A DNA stretch of 64,000 bases from Nelumbo lutea (GCA_022828595.1 JAKGHH010000004.1:81496270-81560269), one strand, 5' to 3'. Positions 22,533 to 34,679 are shown, numbered from the stretch's first letter. Numbers and translations are program-made. The notes: a model not told the origin generated them from the letters alone.

Positions 22533-24191
22533 TCATCCAACTTCTTTGCTTGAATTGAACTTCGAGAACCTGTCTTTTAAATCGGCAACCAAATATCCCT
22601 TACCTAACTTATAAAGACTTTTCATCACTTTCATATAAACAGGAAAATTGGGCCTGAAACCCTTCTCAATCATTTCAACAAGGATCTCTCGTGCATCAAC
22701 AACCTTCCCTTCCTTCAGGTGAAGGCTAGCAAGCAAGCTGTAATTCATATTGCTGGAACATCCATATTTGGCATGCATGTCAACAACATATTTATATGCT
22801 TCCTGGAATCTTCCAGTTTGGAAGTAGCCCTTGATGAATGCAGCATGTGTTGTCAGCCGAGGTTCAAGACCTATTGATCTCATCTGATTAAGAAATTCAA
22901 TTGCAAAATCTAATCTCCCCACTCTACATGCATGATGCACAATTATTTCGAAGGTAATGGCATCAGGATGAAAACCCCATTCTTTCATTAGTTGGAGAAG
23001 ATTGCAAGCTTCGAGAATCCGTCCATTCTTGCAGAGACTACCAAGCAAGTAATTAAAAGAATTAGCATCTGGATTACAGCCATATTTCACCATCTCATCA
23101 AATAAATCTCTGGCTTCCTGAAAACTGCCACTCCTACACTTTGCCCAAATGAGAAGATTGTAATAAGACGTCTTTCTAGCTCTTTCTTCCATCACAAAGA
23201 TGGCCAAGTCAAAGTAATTTGAACTACAAAGCATCTTGATCAGAGCATAGATGCCAGAATTACGACACGACCCTCCAGCTTTTTCTAACATCTCTACGAC
23301 TAGTTTCACTGAGCTTCTAGCTGAATCTCCATAACTGCAAAGAGGTAGAAGAAAAGCAAACGCCTTCTCGGTTATACAAATTCTTTTCTGAGAAAGACTC
23401 TTCAGCACAAGGACCATCGACTCGTAGTCTTCTAACCGACCCAGATTATCAACAAGCAGACTCCAAATCTCTGCATTACGGCCAATAACTGGTTGGGTGT
23501 TTCTTACCCAATCAAAGAACCGCGAAGCTGGAACCCCATCATGGTTAAGGGCCTGAAGAATGTCGCTAATCAAAGCAATAGAAAGCTTTACACCCAACTG
23601 ATCTAGCCTTACTTCAATGTTATCTTCACCTCCTTTAATCAGCTCAATAATTTCTGCAACTATCAGCTGATTAACATTTGGCTTGTTAAAAGGAGTTCTT
23701 CGCTTGACACTTCCTCCGCGTGAGTGAGACTTCATACCGCCACTTCTATTGGATTTCTCAATATTAGATTCTTCCCTAGAAACGTGGGTTCCCAGAGAGC
23801 TAGAGGTGGAAAATGGCCTGTATACACTATTAATGGAACTCGGAGAATCAAAATCTGTGGCCACACATTTATTAGTGATTCGGAAGTCATTGTTGCTAAC
23901 GAACACTCCAGTCAGTGGCGAAGGAGACGAAAAAGATGTTACAGAAGAGGTCGAAATCGATCGAAATAAATAGCCAAGAGCATGCGAAAGATATAATGCA
24001 GGGTTTCGTCGAGTAGAAGAGGGAGGAGAGCTAAGGTTTATGATGGATATTAGGGTTTTATGCGACGGAATGAATAGACTGGATTGGAGGTAACAGAGAG
24101 TATAAAGGTTTAGGGCTTCAGAGTTGCCTGAAACCCTGGCGAATACACGAGATTTCCATCCCATAATCCTCCGACCACAGGCTTGTAGCAT
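22533..24191 (-). CDS. P-class pentatricopeptide repeat protein, probably organellar
   Basis: An intact single-exon 552-residue protein. PPR proteins bind single-stranded organelle RNA through helical repeats and affect its processing, stability or translation. Clear 35-residue repeats lie at about 341-375 (NLLIWAKCRSGSFQEARDLF), 376-410, 411-445, 446-481 and 482-516, each with the usual ...GR..EA...M...G..P(D/N) pattern. Degenerate helical repeats probably extend back to about 200. Residues 1-80 are rich in Ser, Arg and Leu and poor in acidic residues, and the first 20 look like a presequence, so mitochondrial or plastid import is likely. No E or DYW extension is present, which fits P class with an RNA-processing rather than editing role. 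The start is the first in-frame ATG. The nearest neighbours are transposon remnants. I cannot assign an orthologue. Confidence 0.92.
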   Translation of the reverse strand: MLQACGRRIMGWKSRVFARVSGNSEALNLYTLCYLQSSLFIPSHKTLISIINLSSPPSSTRRNPALYLSHALGYLFRSISTSSVTSFSSPSPLTGVFVSNNDFRITNKCVATDFDSPSSINSVYRPFSTSSSLGTHVSREESNIEKSNRSGGMKSHSRGGSVKRRTPFNKPNVNQLIVAEIIELIKGGEDNIEVRLDQLGVKLSIALISDILQALNHDGVPASRFFDWVRNTQPVIGRNAEIWSLLVDNLGRLEDYESMVLVLKSLSQKRICITEKAFAFLLPLCSYGDSARSSVKLVVEMLEKAGGSCRNSGIYALIKMLCSSNYFDLAIFVMEERARKTSYYNLLIWAKCRSGSFQEARDLFDEMVKYGCNPDANSFNYLLGSLCKNGRILEACNLLQLMKEWGFHPDAITFEIIVHHACRVGRLDFAIEFLNQMRSIGLEPRLTTHAAFIKGYFQTGRFQEAYKYVVDMHAKYGCSSNMNYSLLASLHLKEGKVVDAREILVEMIEKGFRPNFPVYMKVMKSLYKLGKGYLVADLKDRFSKFNSSKEVG

Positions 24192-24720
24192 GAAGGGCTC
24201 TGAATTCTTCTTGAAGTGATCGATCGCAAAACATCTCTCTTTTTAGAAGTTAAAACTCGAAAACCCAATTTTAGGAATGACAAATTTCTTAAATTACTTG
24301 TAATGTTTTACGAAATTACTAAGTATTCTTAATTTTTGTGAGAATTGACTAAGGATCTGTTTGATTGATTCGCAGTTGGAATCGAAATTGGGATGGGAAA
24401 CAAAATCCTTCGGGAAGGAGTGGCCTATTCTTCGGTAGGAATGGAATTTCATCCTCAAGAGAAGGGCAGGAATGAAATTTCATCCTAGTAGAAATGTGAA
24501 TGGGATTTTTATTCTACCCAACCAAATAGTTGGAATCAGAATATTCCTACAACACTAATGACAATGCTTTATCCACCATTATTATTTAATTTTTCAAAAT
24601 TGAAACATTTGAATAACACCTTGTTAGTATGTGATGTGAACGTATTATTGTGCCATCTTCTTGCAATTACCTTGAAAAAACCATTATCTACATTGAGATC
24701 TCAATCAAATCTTTGTGTTT
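24192..24720. promoter_or_regulatory. 5' flank of the PPR gene
   Basis: The minus-strand PPR promoter and 5' UTR must lie here. I see no unambiguous TATA box close to the ATG. From about 24355 the words ggatctgtttgatt and gttggaatc recur on both strands (24358, 24385, 24530), suggesting a small foldback fragment, but I could not define its ends. Confidence 0.35.
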
Positions 24721-24889
24721 TATTTTTTTTTTATTTATTATTTTTTTTTTTTGGGGGGGGGGGGGGGGATACACATAATGGAGGGTAGCAGGTTCCCAAA
24801 ACTCAACACAACAAATAGAAATTAAATCCTTGGAAATGGTCCATATTCCCCTCTCTAAAGACATGACGGTAATCCACTGTTCCACCAAG

Positions 24890-27800
24890 CCTCTTAAACA
24901 ACACCCTACAACTTTCAATAATCGGCTTCACTCTCCACGGGGTTGGTAGCACTCTTCAGACAATCGATCACCAGCTTAGAATCACCCTCAATGATAATGA
25001 ACATGTTAGGAAAATTAAGAGCAACATTGTGGGCTTCCAACGTAACCCATGCCTATGCCACATTGACAGTAGAAATGCCTAGTTTATAAGCCTTGAAGTC
25101 CAATATTCGGTCCATATGGTCTCTAGCTATACAAGTTATCAAACAGCTACCATTAATACAAGAGGCATCAAAGTTGACTTTAATACCCTCTAATCCAGGA
25201 CTTGACCATCTAATAAGAATAATTTCTCTTCTCCTCTAATCAATCACATCCCTTCCCTAACTAACTTAGATCTTAGCCTAGGAATTTCGCACTCTCTCAA
25301 TAATAATGGAAGGAGCCACATTTCTTTTATTAAAAACCTTATCATTATGGTTTTTCCAAAGTTGCTAGAGAAGCAACATAAATTTTTCCTTTCTATAAGA
25401 GCAACTAATTGAATCCCCACCTTCATTACTAGAAATGAGGTTCCACCAATTGCAAATAGAACCATTCAGGTTGCTTAACTGAGTCTCTATTACCCAACCA
25501 AACTTGTTTGGCAACCGGGAAATTTATAAAGATATGGTCAGTGTCTTCTTCATCCCCACAAATCTCACAAGATCCATCAATATCCATCCCTCTTGTGATT
25601 AGCAATTTCTTAGTGGGAAGTTTGTTATTGAGAAACAGGTAAAGGAAATACTTGTATTTTGGAGGGGTTTTCATGCCCCATATTTTATTTCTTCCATCCA
25701 TAGATCTCAAGTCATGACCATGCATTAAACATGCTTCATTATATGCAGATTTAATGGAGAATTCCCCACTTAGATTGGGCCTCCAAATTCGTTTATCTTC
25801 CACATCACCCGAGGGGATAAAGATAGACTTGATCTTGTTTTATACTGAAGAGGGAACAAGGTTTCTAATTTTTGGTGCATCCCAAGTGAGTCATTCTTTG
25901 TCAATCACCTCACTCAATTTTAGATCAATATTTGAGACTAAGTTTTCATCAACTGAACTGATAAGATCCTTACCATCCAGCCAAAACCTAGTAAAGTTGT
26001 CATTACCAATAACCACTCTAGTCCCTCTCTTAATTAATTCCCTAGAGGAAAGAATGCCTTTCCAAGCCCAATGGTACCCTCATGTCCAAGAAATTTTTAT
26101 TCCTTAAGTATTTTTTACTCACCACTTGAACCCAAAGATTATCCTTTTCATTTAGAATTCTCCATCCCAGTTTGGGAAAATTTGTTTGATTAGACCACCA
26201 CCAATTTTTAATGCCTAAACCTCCCAAATGCTTGGTGTTACAAACTTTGTCCCAATTGACAAGGTGAAGAGGCTTTTTGCCATTCTGCTTAGACCACAGA
26301 AAATTCATTTGCTTCCTCTATATTTTGTCAAAGATATTCTTAGGGATTTTAAATGACCTCATGATGTATTGAAGAATCATGCTAGCGAACGACTTAAGGA
26401 GAGTGATTTTTCTTGCTAAGGACAAAGTATTTCTTTTCCAACCGACTAGTTTCCTCTTAAATTTCTAGAACCCTCTGAATTCTAGGATAAATATTTTTAG
26501 ACACAATAATACTTGATTTGGAAAAATTAGGAGCCTAGCCAGATGCCTTGGCAAAATTATCCAAAACATCTTTAATTGCCCAGTAAGCTTCAATATTAGC
26601 TTTGGCAAAGATTAGACAGTCATCAACAAATTGCAGAATCGAAATGGTAGAGTCGTATCTTGAGGCTTTACAGCCAATCAGGCTTCCTTTTGTAGAGATA
26701 AGTCTCTGGAGATTTTTTGTTAAAGCCTCAACACATAGAACAAATAAATAAGGGGACAAAGGGTCACATTATCTTATACCCCTAGAGGAGAAAATTCTCT
26801 AGATGGAACACCATTCATCAATATTTGATAGGTTATTGTTCTAACACATTCCATCACCCAACTAATCCATTTAGGGTGGAAACCATACCTCGTGAGAATA
26901 CTCACAATAAAATTCCAGTCGAGTCTGTCATAGGCCTTCTCTATATCAATCTTACAAGCCATAACTCCATACTTACCTTTCTTTTTCTTCACTGAATGGA
27001 AAATTTTGTGAGTAATTAGGACATTACCAATAATTTGCCTCCCTGACACAAAGGCACTTTTAAAGGGGGATATTATATCAGCTAAGTATGGTTTAATTTT
27101 GTTTACCAAAATTCTAGCAATAACTTTGTAAATAACATTGTAGAGGCTTATAGGCCTATAATTGTTAACCGAGTTAGGGTTCTCGTATTTTGGGATTAGC
27201 ATGATGAAACTTTTATTCAGAATTCTATTCATCTTTCCTGAGTGGAAAAATGCTTTAACCACATTGCAGAAGGAGTGACGAATTATGGGCCAAAATTTTT
27301 TAAAAAATAGGACATTAATCCCATCAAGGCCAAGGGCTTTTAGATCTTTCATGAAGAAAATTGTGGATTTGATCTTTTCATCCGTCACTTCTTGGATAAT
27401 AGCACAATTCTAATCCCTAGAGATGCAAGGGATAATAGGATCAATAAATTCCTTAATGCCCTCAATACCTTCAGCTTTGAATCTATCATCAAATTTACCC
27501 CTAACAAAATTTGAGATATCCATTTGATTAGTGATCATGCCCCCTTCATCATACTTAATTCTATAAATCCTATTCCGACTTCTCCTTATTGTAGCAAAAG
27601 CGTGAAAGAAGGTATTATTTCTATCACCCAATTTGATCCAATCAATCCTTGACTTTTGAGACTAGTACACTTGTTCCTGATTTAAGGCATTATTTAGGTT
27701 CCTTTGAAGGGCCATCTCTAAGTTAAACAGAGAAGTGTTGGAAGGATCCAATCAAATCCTATTCCGATTTCTCCTTATTGTAGCAAAAGCGTGAAAGAAG

Positions 27801-28400
27801 GTATTATTTCTATCACCCAATTTGATCCAATCAATCCTTGACTTTTGAGACTAGTACACTTGTTCCTGATTTAAGACATTATTTAGGTTCCTTTGAAGGG
27901 CCATCTCTAAGTTAAACAGAGAAGTGTTGGAAGGATCCACAAGAATCTTATTTTGAACCTCTCCGATTTGATTCAATATGTTTTCTTTTAGTTGAGAGAT
28001 ATTGACAATTTTCCTTTTGTTCCAGTTTTTCAAATCATGAACTAGAGCATTTCTTTTCTTGATGAATTGAGTAGCCTTGGAGCCTACAAAGTCTATGTTC
28101 CACACTCTTTGGACTACATTTTCCAAATCAAAGTCAATGCACCACATGGCTTCAAACAAAAAAGGCTTTGGACCCGAATTCGAGGACTCCTTAGTTTGGA
28201 GGAGAAGAGGAGAGTGGTTCGAAGCCAAGAAAGGGAGATTTGTAAGGGTAGCCTCAAGGAAATAGTTATTCCAAATTACATTAGAAAAAAACCCAATCCA
28301 ATCGTTCTCTTACATTTTTATTTATCCATGTAAATTGCATACCAATCATTTTCATCTCAATTAATCCACATTGAGAAATGCAGTCATTAAAGTCCTTAGT
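24890..28400 (-). pseudogene. LINE-2 endonuclease/reverse transcriptase/RNase H remnant
   Basis: The endonuclease end shows GMQFTWINKNVRERLDWVFF (about 28345-28285) and ASNHSPLLL (28225). The reverse transcriptase includes DGINVLFFKKFWP, ANNYRPISL-type NNYRPISLYN (near 27160) and ACKIDIEKAYDRLDW (near 26960), then the catalytic QFVDDCLIF near 26630 with both aspartates kept. A thumb-region block GGLGIKNWWWSNQ lies at about 26230. The zf-RVT part reads GEFSIKSAYNEA, TPPKYKYFLYLFLNNKLPTK and CEICGDEEDTDHIFINFPVA (25770-25490), with its metal-binding Cys/His set intact. RNase H is more decayed (24890-25230). It is broken into at least seven frames and contains an internal duplication. Confidence 0.85.
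27565..27939. repeat. 189-bp near-perfect tandem duplication inside LINE-2
   Basis: The block starting aaatcctattccgac at 27565 repeats at 27754 and ends ggaaggatcca at 27750 and 27939, a period of 189. By eye only two substitutions separate the copies (ccgact/ccgatt and aaggcatt/aagacatt). 189 is a multiple of three, so the copying by itself would not have shifted the reading frame. Confidence 0.95.
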
Positions 28401-28440
28401 TTGGCTAGCTACGACTTCCCTCCTGCTCCACTTGTTATCA

Positions 28441-28684
28441 CCATATATATAAGGACTGTGTTTGAAAACTTAAAGGTTCCCGATTCACTATGTATGTTAA
28501 CTTTGGTTTCTAAATTTTTGTTTCTAATTTTGTGCATAACTTGAGAAAAGCGTTTCCACTCAAGCTGAGCTCATTTTTTATGTTACAGTGGCAGAAAATT
28601 TCCCATTAGAAAATATTTTTGCCAATGTGATGTTCAAACAAGCGGAACCATAGGGTTTCATTTTCTTATAATAGACTTAAGATA
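28441..28684. other. Spacer between LINE-2 and LTR fragment
   Basis: No coding homology or repeat structure is recognised on either strand. Confidence 0.3.
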
Positions 28685-29485
28685 TAACCCATTAGGTAAT
28701 TATCCCTTAACGGTCTCTTACACTTAACCTCTCAGCCCACAATGATTAAATACTGCCCGACAGGGAAGGACTTCTCCCCTGATTGCAAAGTACAGTGTCA
28801 CACTCTCTACTCAGATGGATCCTGTGAATTAAAACCTTTTGCAAACACTTTTCTTAAATATAATATAAATGTGTTTTGCAAAACCAAATCTCAAACATGG
28901 TTGAAATCCACTGCTAGCAAATTAGGTTTCCATCAGAGAGAGTGCAGTCATAATCATTCACTTTGTCCGGCAAAGGGGCTGATCCTATCTCTATGATCAC
29001 CCACTTAAGTGAATTCTCAAACTACCCCAACATACCCAAGTTTTGACCCATAGTGGATTTCACTAATTGGTATATCAAAGGCAGCCCAATCCGACACCCA
29101 ATGTAGTACCATAATCAAGTCTAGGGGTTATGTGCAACTTTCCAATTTTGTCCATCAATCACCAAGGTCCAGGGCATAATTGGAAAATGGTCCGGGTTCA
29201 ATGTTTCAACCAAACACACACAACATTTGCTTCGGGTCTAACCCTAGCAACTGAGACAAGCTGCCCCAACTTCATTGGCAACACATCAGTGTCAGCCTTT
29301 GCAGGATAAACTCCCTAAGTCTATCCAACAATTGAGAACATTCTAAACTAACACGAGTCTCATAAGTGTCCAGTTTAAGGGGTAATTTCACCGAAACATA
29401 TCAATTACAATATGAAACAATAATGTACTTTTATTCATTTACAATAAATGTATTTGTACATCAATCTGATTGGAGCTAAGGGCAT
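28685..29485. mobile_element. Partial LTR related to the solo LTR at 18422-20304
   Basis: The stretch is collinear with about 19480-20290 of the solo LTR: shared words include cttacacttaacctctcagccca, gccgaca-type gcccgaca, ttaaaaccttttgcaaa, accaaatctcaa, and ggagctaagggcatac near the end. The left ~1.05 kb and the last ~15 bp are missing. The start is where similarity begins. It is more diverged than a simple duplicate, so it is an independent old insertion of the same family. Confidence 0.75.
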
Positions 29486-29659
29486 ACCCTATTTAATAGG
29501 TGTTGCCATTGTAGTGGCAATGACTTTATAACCTTTTATCTCCACTACTTTCAAATGCCCAAGTCGATTAGTTTTAAGCCCACAAACTGTTTGAAGTTGC
29601 AGAACTCGTTGACGCACAAAATCCTTCCCCATTCCACTCTAGTGTTGATTTTCCTTGTT

Positions 29660-32225
29660 AGGGCAAATTTCTTAAGCTACCATTGTGGTTTAGCTAATTG
29701 ACTAACTCTACTCTTATTGTTAACATATTGTCTTAGAGTACCCCTAAGTTTTCTAAATATTGTCCAAAACCTCATTGTGATTAATGTTGACAAAAAGACA
29801 AAAAAGACTATTTTACCCATTATTTTCCTTCAAATTTTACAATCCTGGTGCCCTGTTGGGTATCTAGTCTATCATTTGATGAAAGGAACTCTGTTTTATC
29901 TGAGTTGCTTCCTGCAACAAGACTAAAATCTCTCCATCAGCTCTTCTCTGATAAGGTATCATTACTGACCATGCTATGAAGTGTTTGCAACGGTATCACC
30001 ATCACCTCTGCATCTTAGCCCTTCTCTGTCTCCACCTTCCTGCCTCCATCTCTCCATCAATTCTTCTCCCATAAAGCAATCATAGACGAATCTTCATTCT
30101 AACAAACATTAGATTTATACACAAAGGGTTTGTAGTGACCATCACTACCTTCGTTCTAACAAGCACTCAATTCAATTAAGATTTATACATAGACCCAAAA
30201 CTAGATTTCTCTTGCAACTCTACACAAGAAATCTGACATTAATCCTAAACAATCTAGAAAGAAGCAAATCCACTCTAAGCCTCTATAGATATTGTTTCGA
30301 CTTATCAATCCACCAAAACCGCTTCATATAACTCAAATAAGAAAAAAAGTGAAAATTTAAACTAGAATCAACCATCGCTACTGTTTCTAGCAAAAAAATC
30401 CCTACTACAACTCATTCAACTATCATGAAAAAAAATACTGAAAAAAAATAGCATAAAAAGGAGAACAAGACAAAGATAGAGAAACACGTAAAAGAGAGTA
30501 GTTATCAGATGAATAGACTCATTCTTAATCTCCGTTGGATTATCTTTAAGACAAACCCTCATTGGATTCTTGTCTATTACCCTTAATGTCAAATTCTCAT
30601 TAGGAAAAACCCTCATTGGATTCTTAATCAACCATCACCCTTATTGTTTACATATTATCTTAAAATAACCTTAAGTTTTTTGACAATCGTCTAAAACCTC
30701 CCTTATCGTTAAATTTTCGTCACACTCCATTCACATGTGGCATCACATGACTGATATGCTTTTTAAAATTCCTAAAATACCCTTTTATTGTTCCATTCCA
30801 TCTCAATCTTCATCTTCATCTTCATCTTCATCTTCGACTCTGTCTATGTCTCTAACTCCCTTTCTCCAACCATGCTCACTATTTCTGGGCAAAAAAGTGC
30901 TCAGAATGTTGTTTGATCTACTAGCACCCTTAATGCCATTGTTTGGCTTCCTAGACCATGTGCAATTTGCAAATAGTAATCATCAAGTTCCTTATATGAA
31001 TATAAGGCGATTACTGCTACTTGTGCTAGAACCCTGCATCTCTTGCTTTTTTTATTCTTTTTTTTATTATTATTTGTCCAACCCTTCTCCATTTTCTATG
31101 CCTTAAGGCTATCAGTTATTACGATTACACTTGTTCTTGAAACCTGATTAAAAATGGCTAGAAGAGCATATTGAAGAATTGTTGTTTCTCTTTCCTAGTC
31201 CCTTGTTTCTCTTTATCCCTCAACCAAATTGTTGTTTGATGCCTGCCACTTTGATTACATAATATAGAGCCCACTAACCAGTGGCAAGATTAGATTATGC
31301 TCAGGGATGCGAGGAAGCCGAGCATATTGAAGATTGTGTACTGATTACAGGTGATGGAAATGTTATAGTCCAGTACAAATGTCCTTGAAAAGTGAGGTTT
31401 CTCTATGGGATTGTCATTGGAACCGGTTGTCAAATCGCCCAAACACCACCAAGTGGGGAAATTATGCCCTGGAAGGCATAACTAAGGGTGAGCACTAGTC
31501 GGTTAAAATCAAAAATTTTTGTTTCGGTTTTTAGAACTAGAATTTTGATTAACCGAATTAACCAAACTTTTTATTATTATATGTAATATATAATATATAA
31601 TATGTAACATATAATATATAATATATAATATAATATACTTATATATTAATATATAATATACGAAATTTGATTTCATAATATATATTTTATAATATATATA
31701 ATAGAGTATATATTATTAAAATTCAGTTTCAGAATAATCAAAAACCAAACTGAAAATTTCAGTTTCCATTTATGTTTTTATTTTTTTAGTTTAGTTTTTA
31801 AATTTTCGGTTTATTTGGTTTGGTTTTTAACCGAATAAACCGAATGCTCACCCCTCACTATAACGGTGGGGATTGGTTGCTGCTATGGTTCAGATTCAAT
31901 AGTGATTGTGGATGAAAAATAAGGACGATGGAGATTGAAAGAGTGTATGAGGGTAAATTTGAGTGCAAGAAAATTTGAGGCAAGTTTCAATGGTTTCTAT
32001 GCACTAGAATCACACAGAAATCCATCTTCATCAAATGGGTTTTATTTTAAAAATTTAATGAATAACGGAGGGTAAATTTAACATTTCCTTGTTTTTTGTT
32101 AGTTCTTAATGACGATGTTAACTGTTAGAAACAATATGGGTACTTTAAGACAATATGTAAATAGTAAGAGTAGAGTTAGTCAATTAGCTAAACCATAAGA
32201 GTAGTTTAAGAAACTTAAGTGGATT
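29660..32225. mobile_element. Putative long-TIR DNA element (MULE-like) with foldback insert
   Basis: The left arm (about 29665-29800) and right arm (about 32100-32222) are inverted copies, sharing tttagctaattgactaactc and acatattgtcttaragta. A third partial copy in the left orientation lies at 30630-30730. The arms exceed 100 bp, as in Mutator-like elements, but I found no clean 9-bp target duplication and no transposase. The interior has a (cttcat)n run near 30803 and the hAT-type foldback at 31493-31856. A 123-codon plus frame (30735-31106) is low complexity and not convincing as a gene. Confidence 0.5.
31493..31856. mobile_element. hAT-type foldback (gggtgagca family), copy 1
   Basis: Inverted ends taagggtgagca and tgctcacccctca enclose ttaaccgaa/ttcggttaa words and a (TA)-rich core. 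Flanks ggcataac and actataac share five of eight positions, so the target duplication is weak. It belongs to the same family as 32578-33085. No coding capacity. Confidence 0.65.
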
Positions 32226-32569
32226 TTCTTGGCATAGAAGTAAGGTCATTTTTGTAACTACAATGTTTCAATTACCAAAAGATCACTAAAAATAAAAGGC
32301 ATAAAGGCATAGTAGTAAGGTCAATGTGTATTTTTTCAAATCTATAGGGGAGGTTTTTATTACCATAAAAACACAGGGGAGGTTTATACAATTGCCAACA
32401 AATCCAAGGGAGGTTTTCTTATTTTTTCCAAAAAAAATTCGATAAAACTTGAAAACATGATTTTAGGAAAAAAATAGCTCCTTCCATGAAGTACATGCTT
32501 CGTTTTTTACAGATAAAGTGGCTTAAACATCCACCATGAAAAATGAAAGTACATCTTACAATTAGATCT
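32226..32569. other. Spacer with short ggggaggttt direct repeats
   Basis: Between 32340 and 32425 the word gggaggtttt recurs three times about 40 bp apart. No gene is seen on either strand. Confidence 0.35.
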
Positions 32570-32577
32570 CCTCCTAC

Positions 32578-33085
32578 TAGGGGTGAGCATTTAGTTTATT
32601 CGGTTAAAAACCGAACTGAATAAACTAAAAAATTAAAAACCAAAATAAAAAAATAAAAACCAAAATCGAAACCAAAACCAAAATTTTTGTTTTGGTTTTC
32701 AGTTAAAACCAAATTTCATTAACATACATAAGATATTGAATATTATAACGTATAATATATATATATATATATATATAAATATTATGAAATTGAATTTCAT
32801 TATATAATATACTATATACTATATTAATATATAAATATATAGCATATTATATATTATATGTTATATATTATGTATTATATATTATATATTATATATTACA
32901 TATTATATAATGAAGTTCAGTTAATTTGGTTTTTTCGGTTAATCAAATTTCTAATTCTGAAAACCAAAATTTCAAAAGACTGAATTAACCAAAAACCAAA
33001 AAAAGAAAAAAAACACTGAACAGAAAAACAGAAACTGAAATTTTTGGTTGGTCTTTTTGGCTTTAACCGAATAATGCTCACCTTA
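32578..33085. mobile_element. hAT-type foldback (gggtgagca family), copy 2
   Basis: The 508-bp element begins taggggtgagcatt and ends atgctcacctta. It is flanked by a perfect 8-bp duplication cctcctac at 32570-32577 and 33086-33093, the size expected for hAT transposition. Inside each end lie ttcggttaaaaacc-type inverted words, then a (TA)n and tatat-rich centre at 32745-32905. No protein is encoded. Confidence 0.85.
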
Positions 33086-33093
33086 CCTCCTAC

Positions 33094-33700
33094 ACACAAA
33101 TTCTTCCCATGTCCCTACTCACCCAACACTATGACTATGCATCAAGAATATTTTTGTTATAAGAATGGAAATGTTCTCAATTCACGGTGGGAGTCTTTTG
33201 TAAATAGGAATGTGAGAAGATCTCCTACCCATAAATTCTTCCCAATCCCTTCCCACACAACACTATAGTCATACATTGAGTATATTTCCCTTGTTATGAA
33301 TGGAGAATTGAAGATGTTTTCAATACTTGTGGAAGTGTCTTGCAAGTAGAAATGTTTAAAGATATCCTATTGAGTTCGGATGAGGTAGGCACATCATTGT
33401 AAGCACGTTAAATGAACACTTTCAATGTTTTTTACACTTGTCCCTTGAGATACCCCTAACCTACCCTTGAAAAAAATTAAAGATAACTTTTAAATCAGAA
33501 TATTTATAAAGTACTCTTCTCATATCAATATAGATATGCATTGAGAACATTTTCCTTTTAATGAATGTAGATATCCTCAATGCACTGGGGGGAGTGTCTT
33601 GTAAGTAGAGGTGTATAACAGGTTGGGCGGCTGGCACGGATCATGCCATCCCTGGCATAGCCTACCAGCTACAATTACTGGCCATGCTAGGCATGGCACC
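33094..33700. other. Spacer with a diverged duplication
   Basis: The phrase cccacaaattcttccca-like recurs near 33095 and 33230 together with cacaacactat and cattgagtatattt-like words at 33130, 33255 and 33540, suggesting two or three old copies of a roughly 140-bp unit. No gene is seen. Confidence 0.35.
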
Positions 33701-34359
33701 AAGGTTTAAAATTTCGATATGATCCGCCTAATATGGGGTGTATTGTATTGTATCTTTTAAAAACTGACATAGGATACACATGAAAATTGGATGTTTTGTC
33801 TTTTTTCATGCGTATCAGAATCGTATCGGGGCGTATCGATGAAAAAGATATGACCAAAAACTAAAAAAGATTTAAGGGGGAAAACAAGCTTCTTTTCCCC
33901 AAAATAAGCTTCTTTCATCCCCATATGACTCTAAAACTCCAAACTTCATTCCAACAGTGCTAGATTTGCAAAATTTTGCAAGAAGCAAGTGTGAATTGTT
34001 AATTATTTTTAAGTTTTTTTTTTAATTTTGAAAAAATATGGCAAAAATAGGTAAATTTTTTTAATCTTTTATAATATCTTGTGATTTCTTTTTTTTCTTA
34101 AATGTTTAAATTTATGTTGATCTACATTTCATACATTCAAAATCACAACTTTTTTGTGCTATCAGTAAATTTATGGAACTTTCATGAAGATATTTGGGGG
34201 AAATATAAATTAAAAAAAAAATTGAAAATGTAAGTTTTTTTCTCTACCTATAAAGACTAAATATGTTTAGATCTATGAATTTATCTATCATATTCATAGA
34301 GCAATTGAAAATTCTTCTTTATTTTATTTTGATTTTTTATATTTTTAGAAATAAAAAAT

Positions 34360-34596
34360 AAATAATAATTAATTATATTTTATCATTTGATCATAACAAT
34401 TGAATATATTATAATTCTATGGATGATCTATCATATCCATAGACCAATTGAAATTTCTTATTTAATAATTATTTTTTAGAATTAAAAATTAATTAATTAA
34501 TTAATTATATTTTATCATTTGATCATAATGATTGAATATATTATAATTCTATGGATGATCTATCATATCCACAATTGAAATTTCTTCTTTAATAAC
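34360..34596. repeat. 132-bp tandem duplication, AT-rich
   Basis: The words aattatattttatcatttga and ttgaatatattataattcta occur at about 34371 and again at 34503, followed by ggatgatctatcatatcca in both. A further partial unit (ttcttctttaataac / tatttttgaatatatt) was split by the solo LTR insertion at 34597 and resumes at 36095. Confidence 0.8.
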
Positions 34597-34679
34597 TGAT
34601 GTAACCATTTTTGGTCATGTACCATTTTTCGTGATGTATAAATTTTTTGGCTAAGTACCTCGTTATTTTACCCGGTGGT

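Larger units (their letters stand above)
24721..28440 (-). mobile_element. 5'-truncated L1-type LINE (LINE-2)
   Basis: The minus-strand order is endonuclease tail (about 28440-27850), reverse transcriptase (27640-26535), zf-RVT (25800-25430), RNase H (about 25230-24890), then a poly-A tail seen as poly-T at about 24721-24752 next to a run of about 15 G. The 5' part of the endonuclease is missing, typical of target-primed insertion that stops early. Many stops and frameshifts make it inactive. Confidence 0.88.

Noticed and set aside
30735..31106. 123-codon plus-strand frame with a Ser run
   Set aside because: The Ser run is a (cttcat)n microsatellite. The rest is low complexity inside a putative DNA element.
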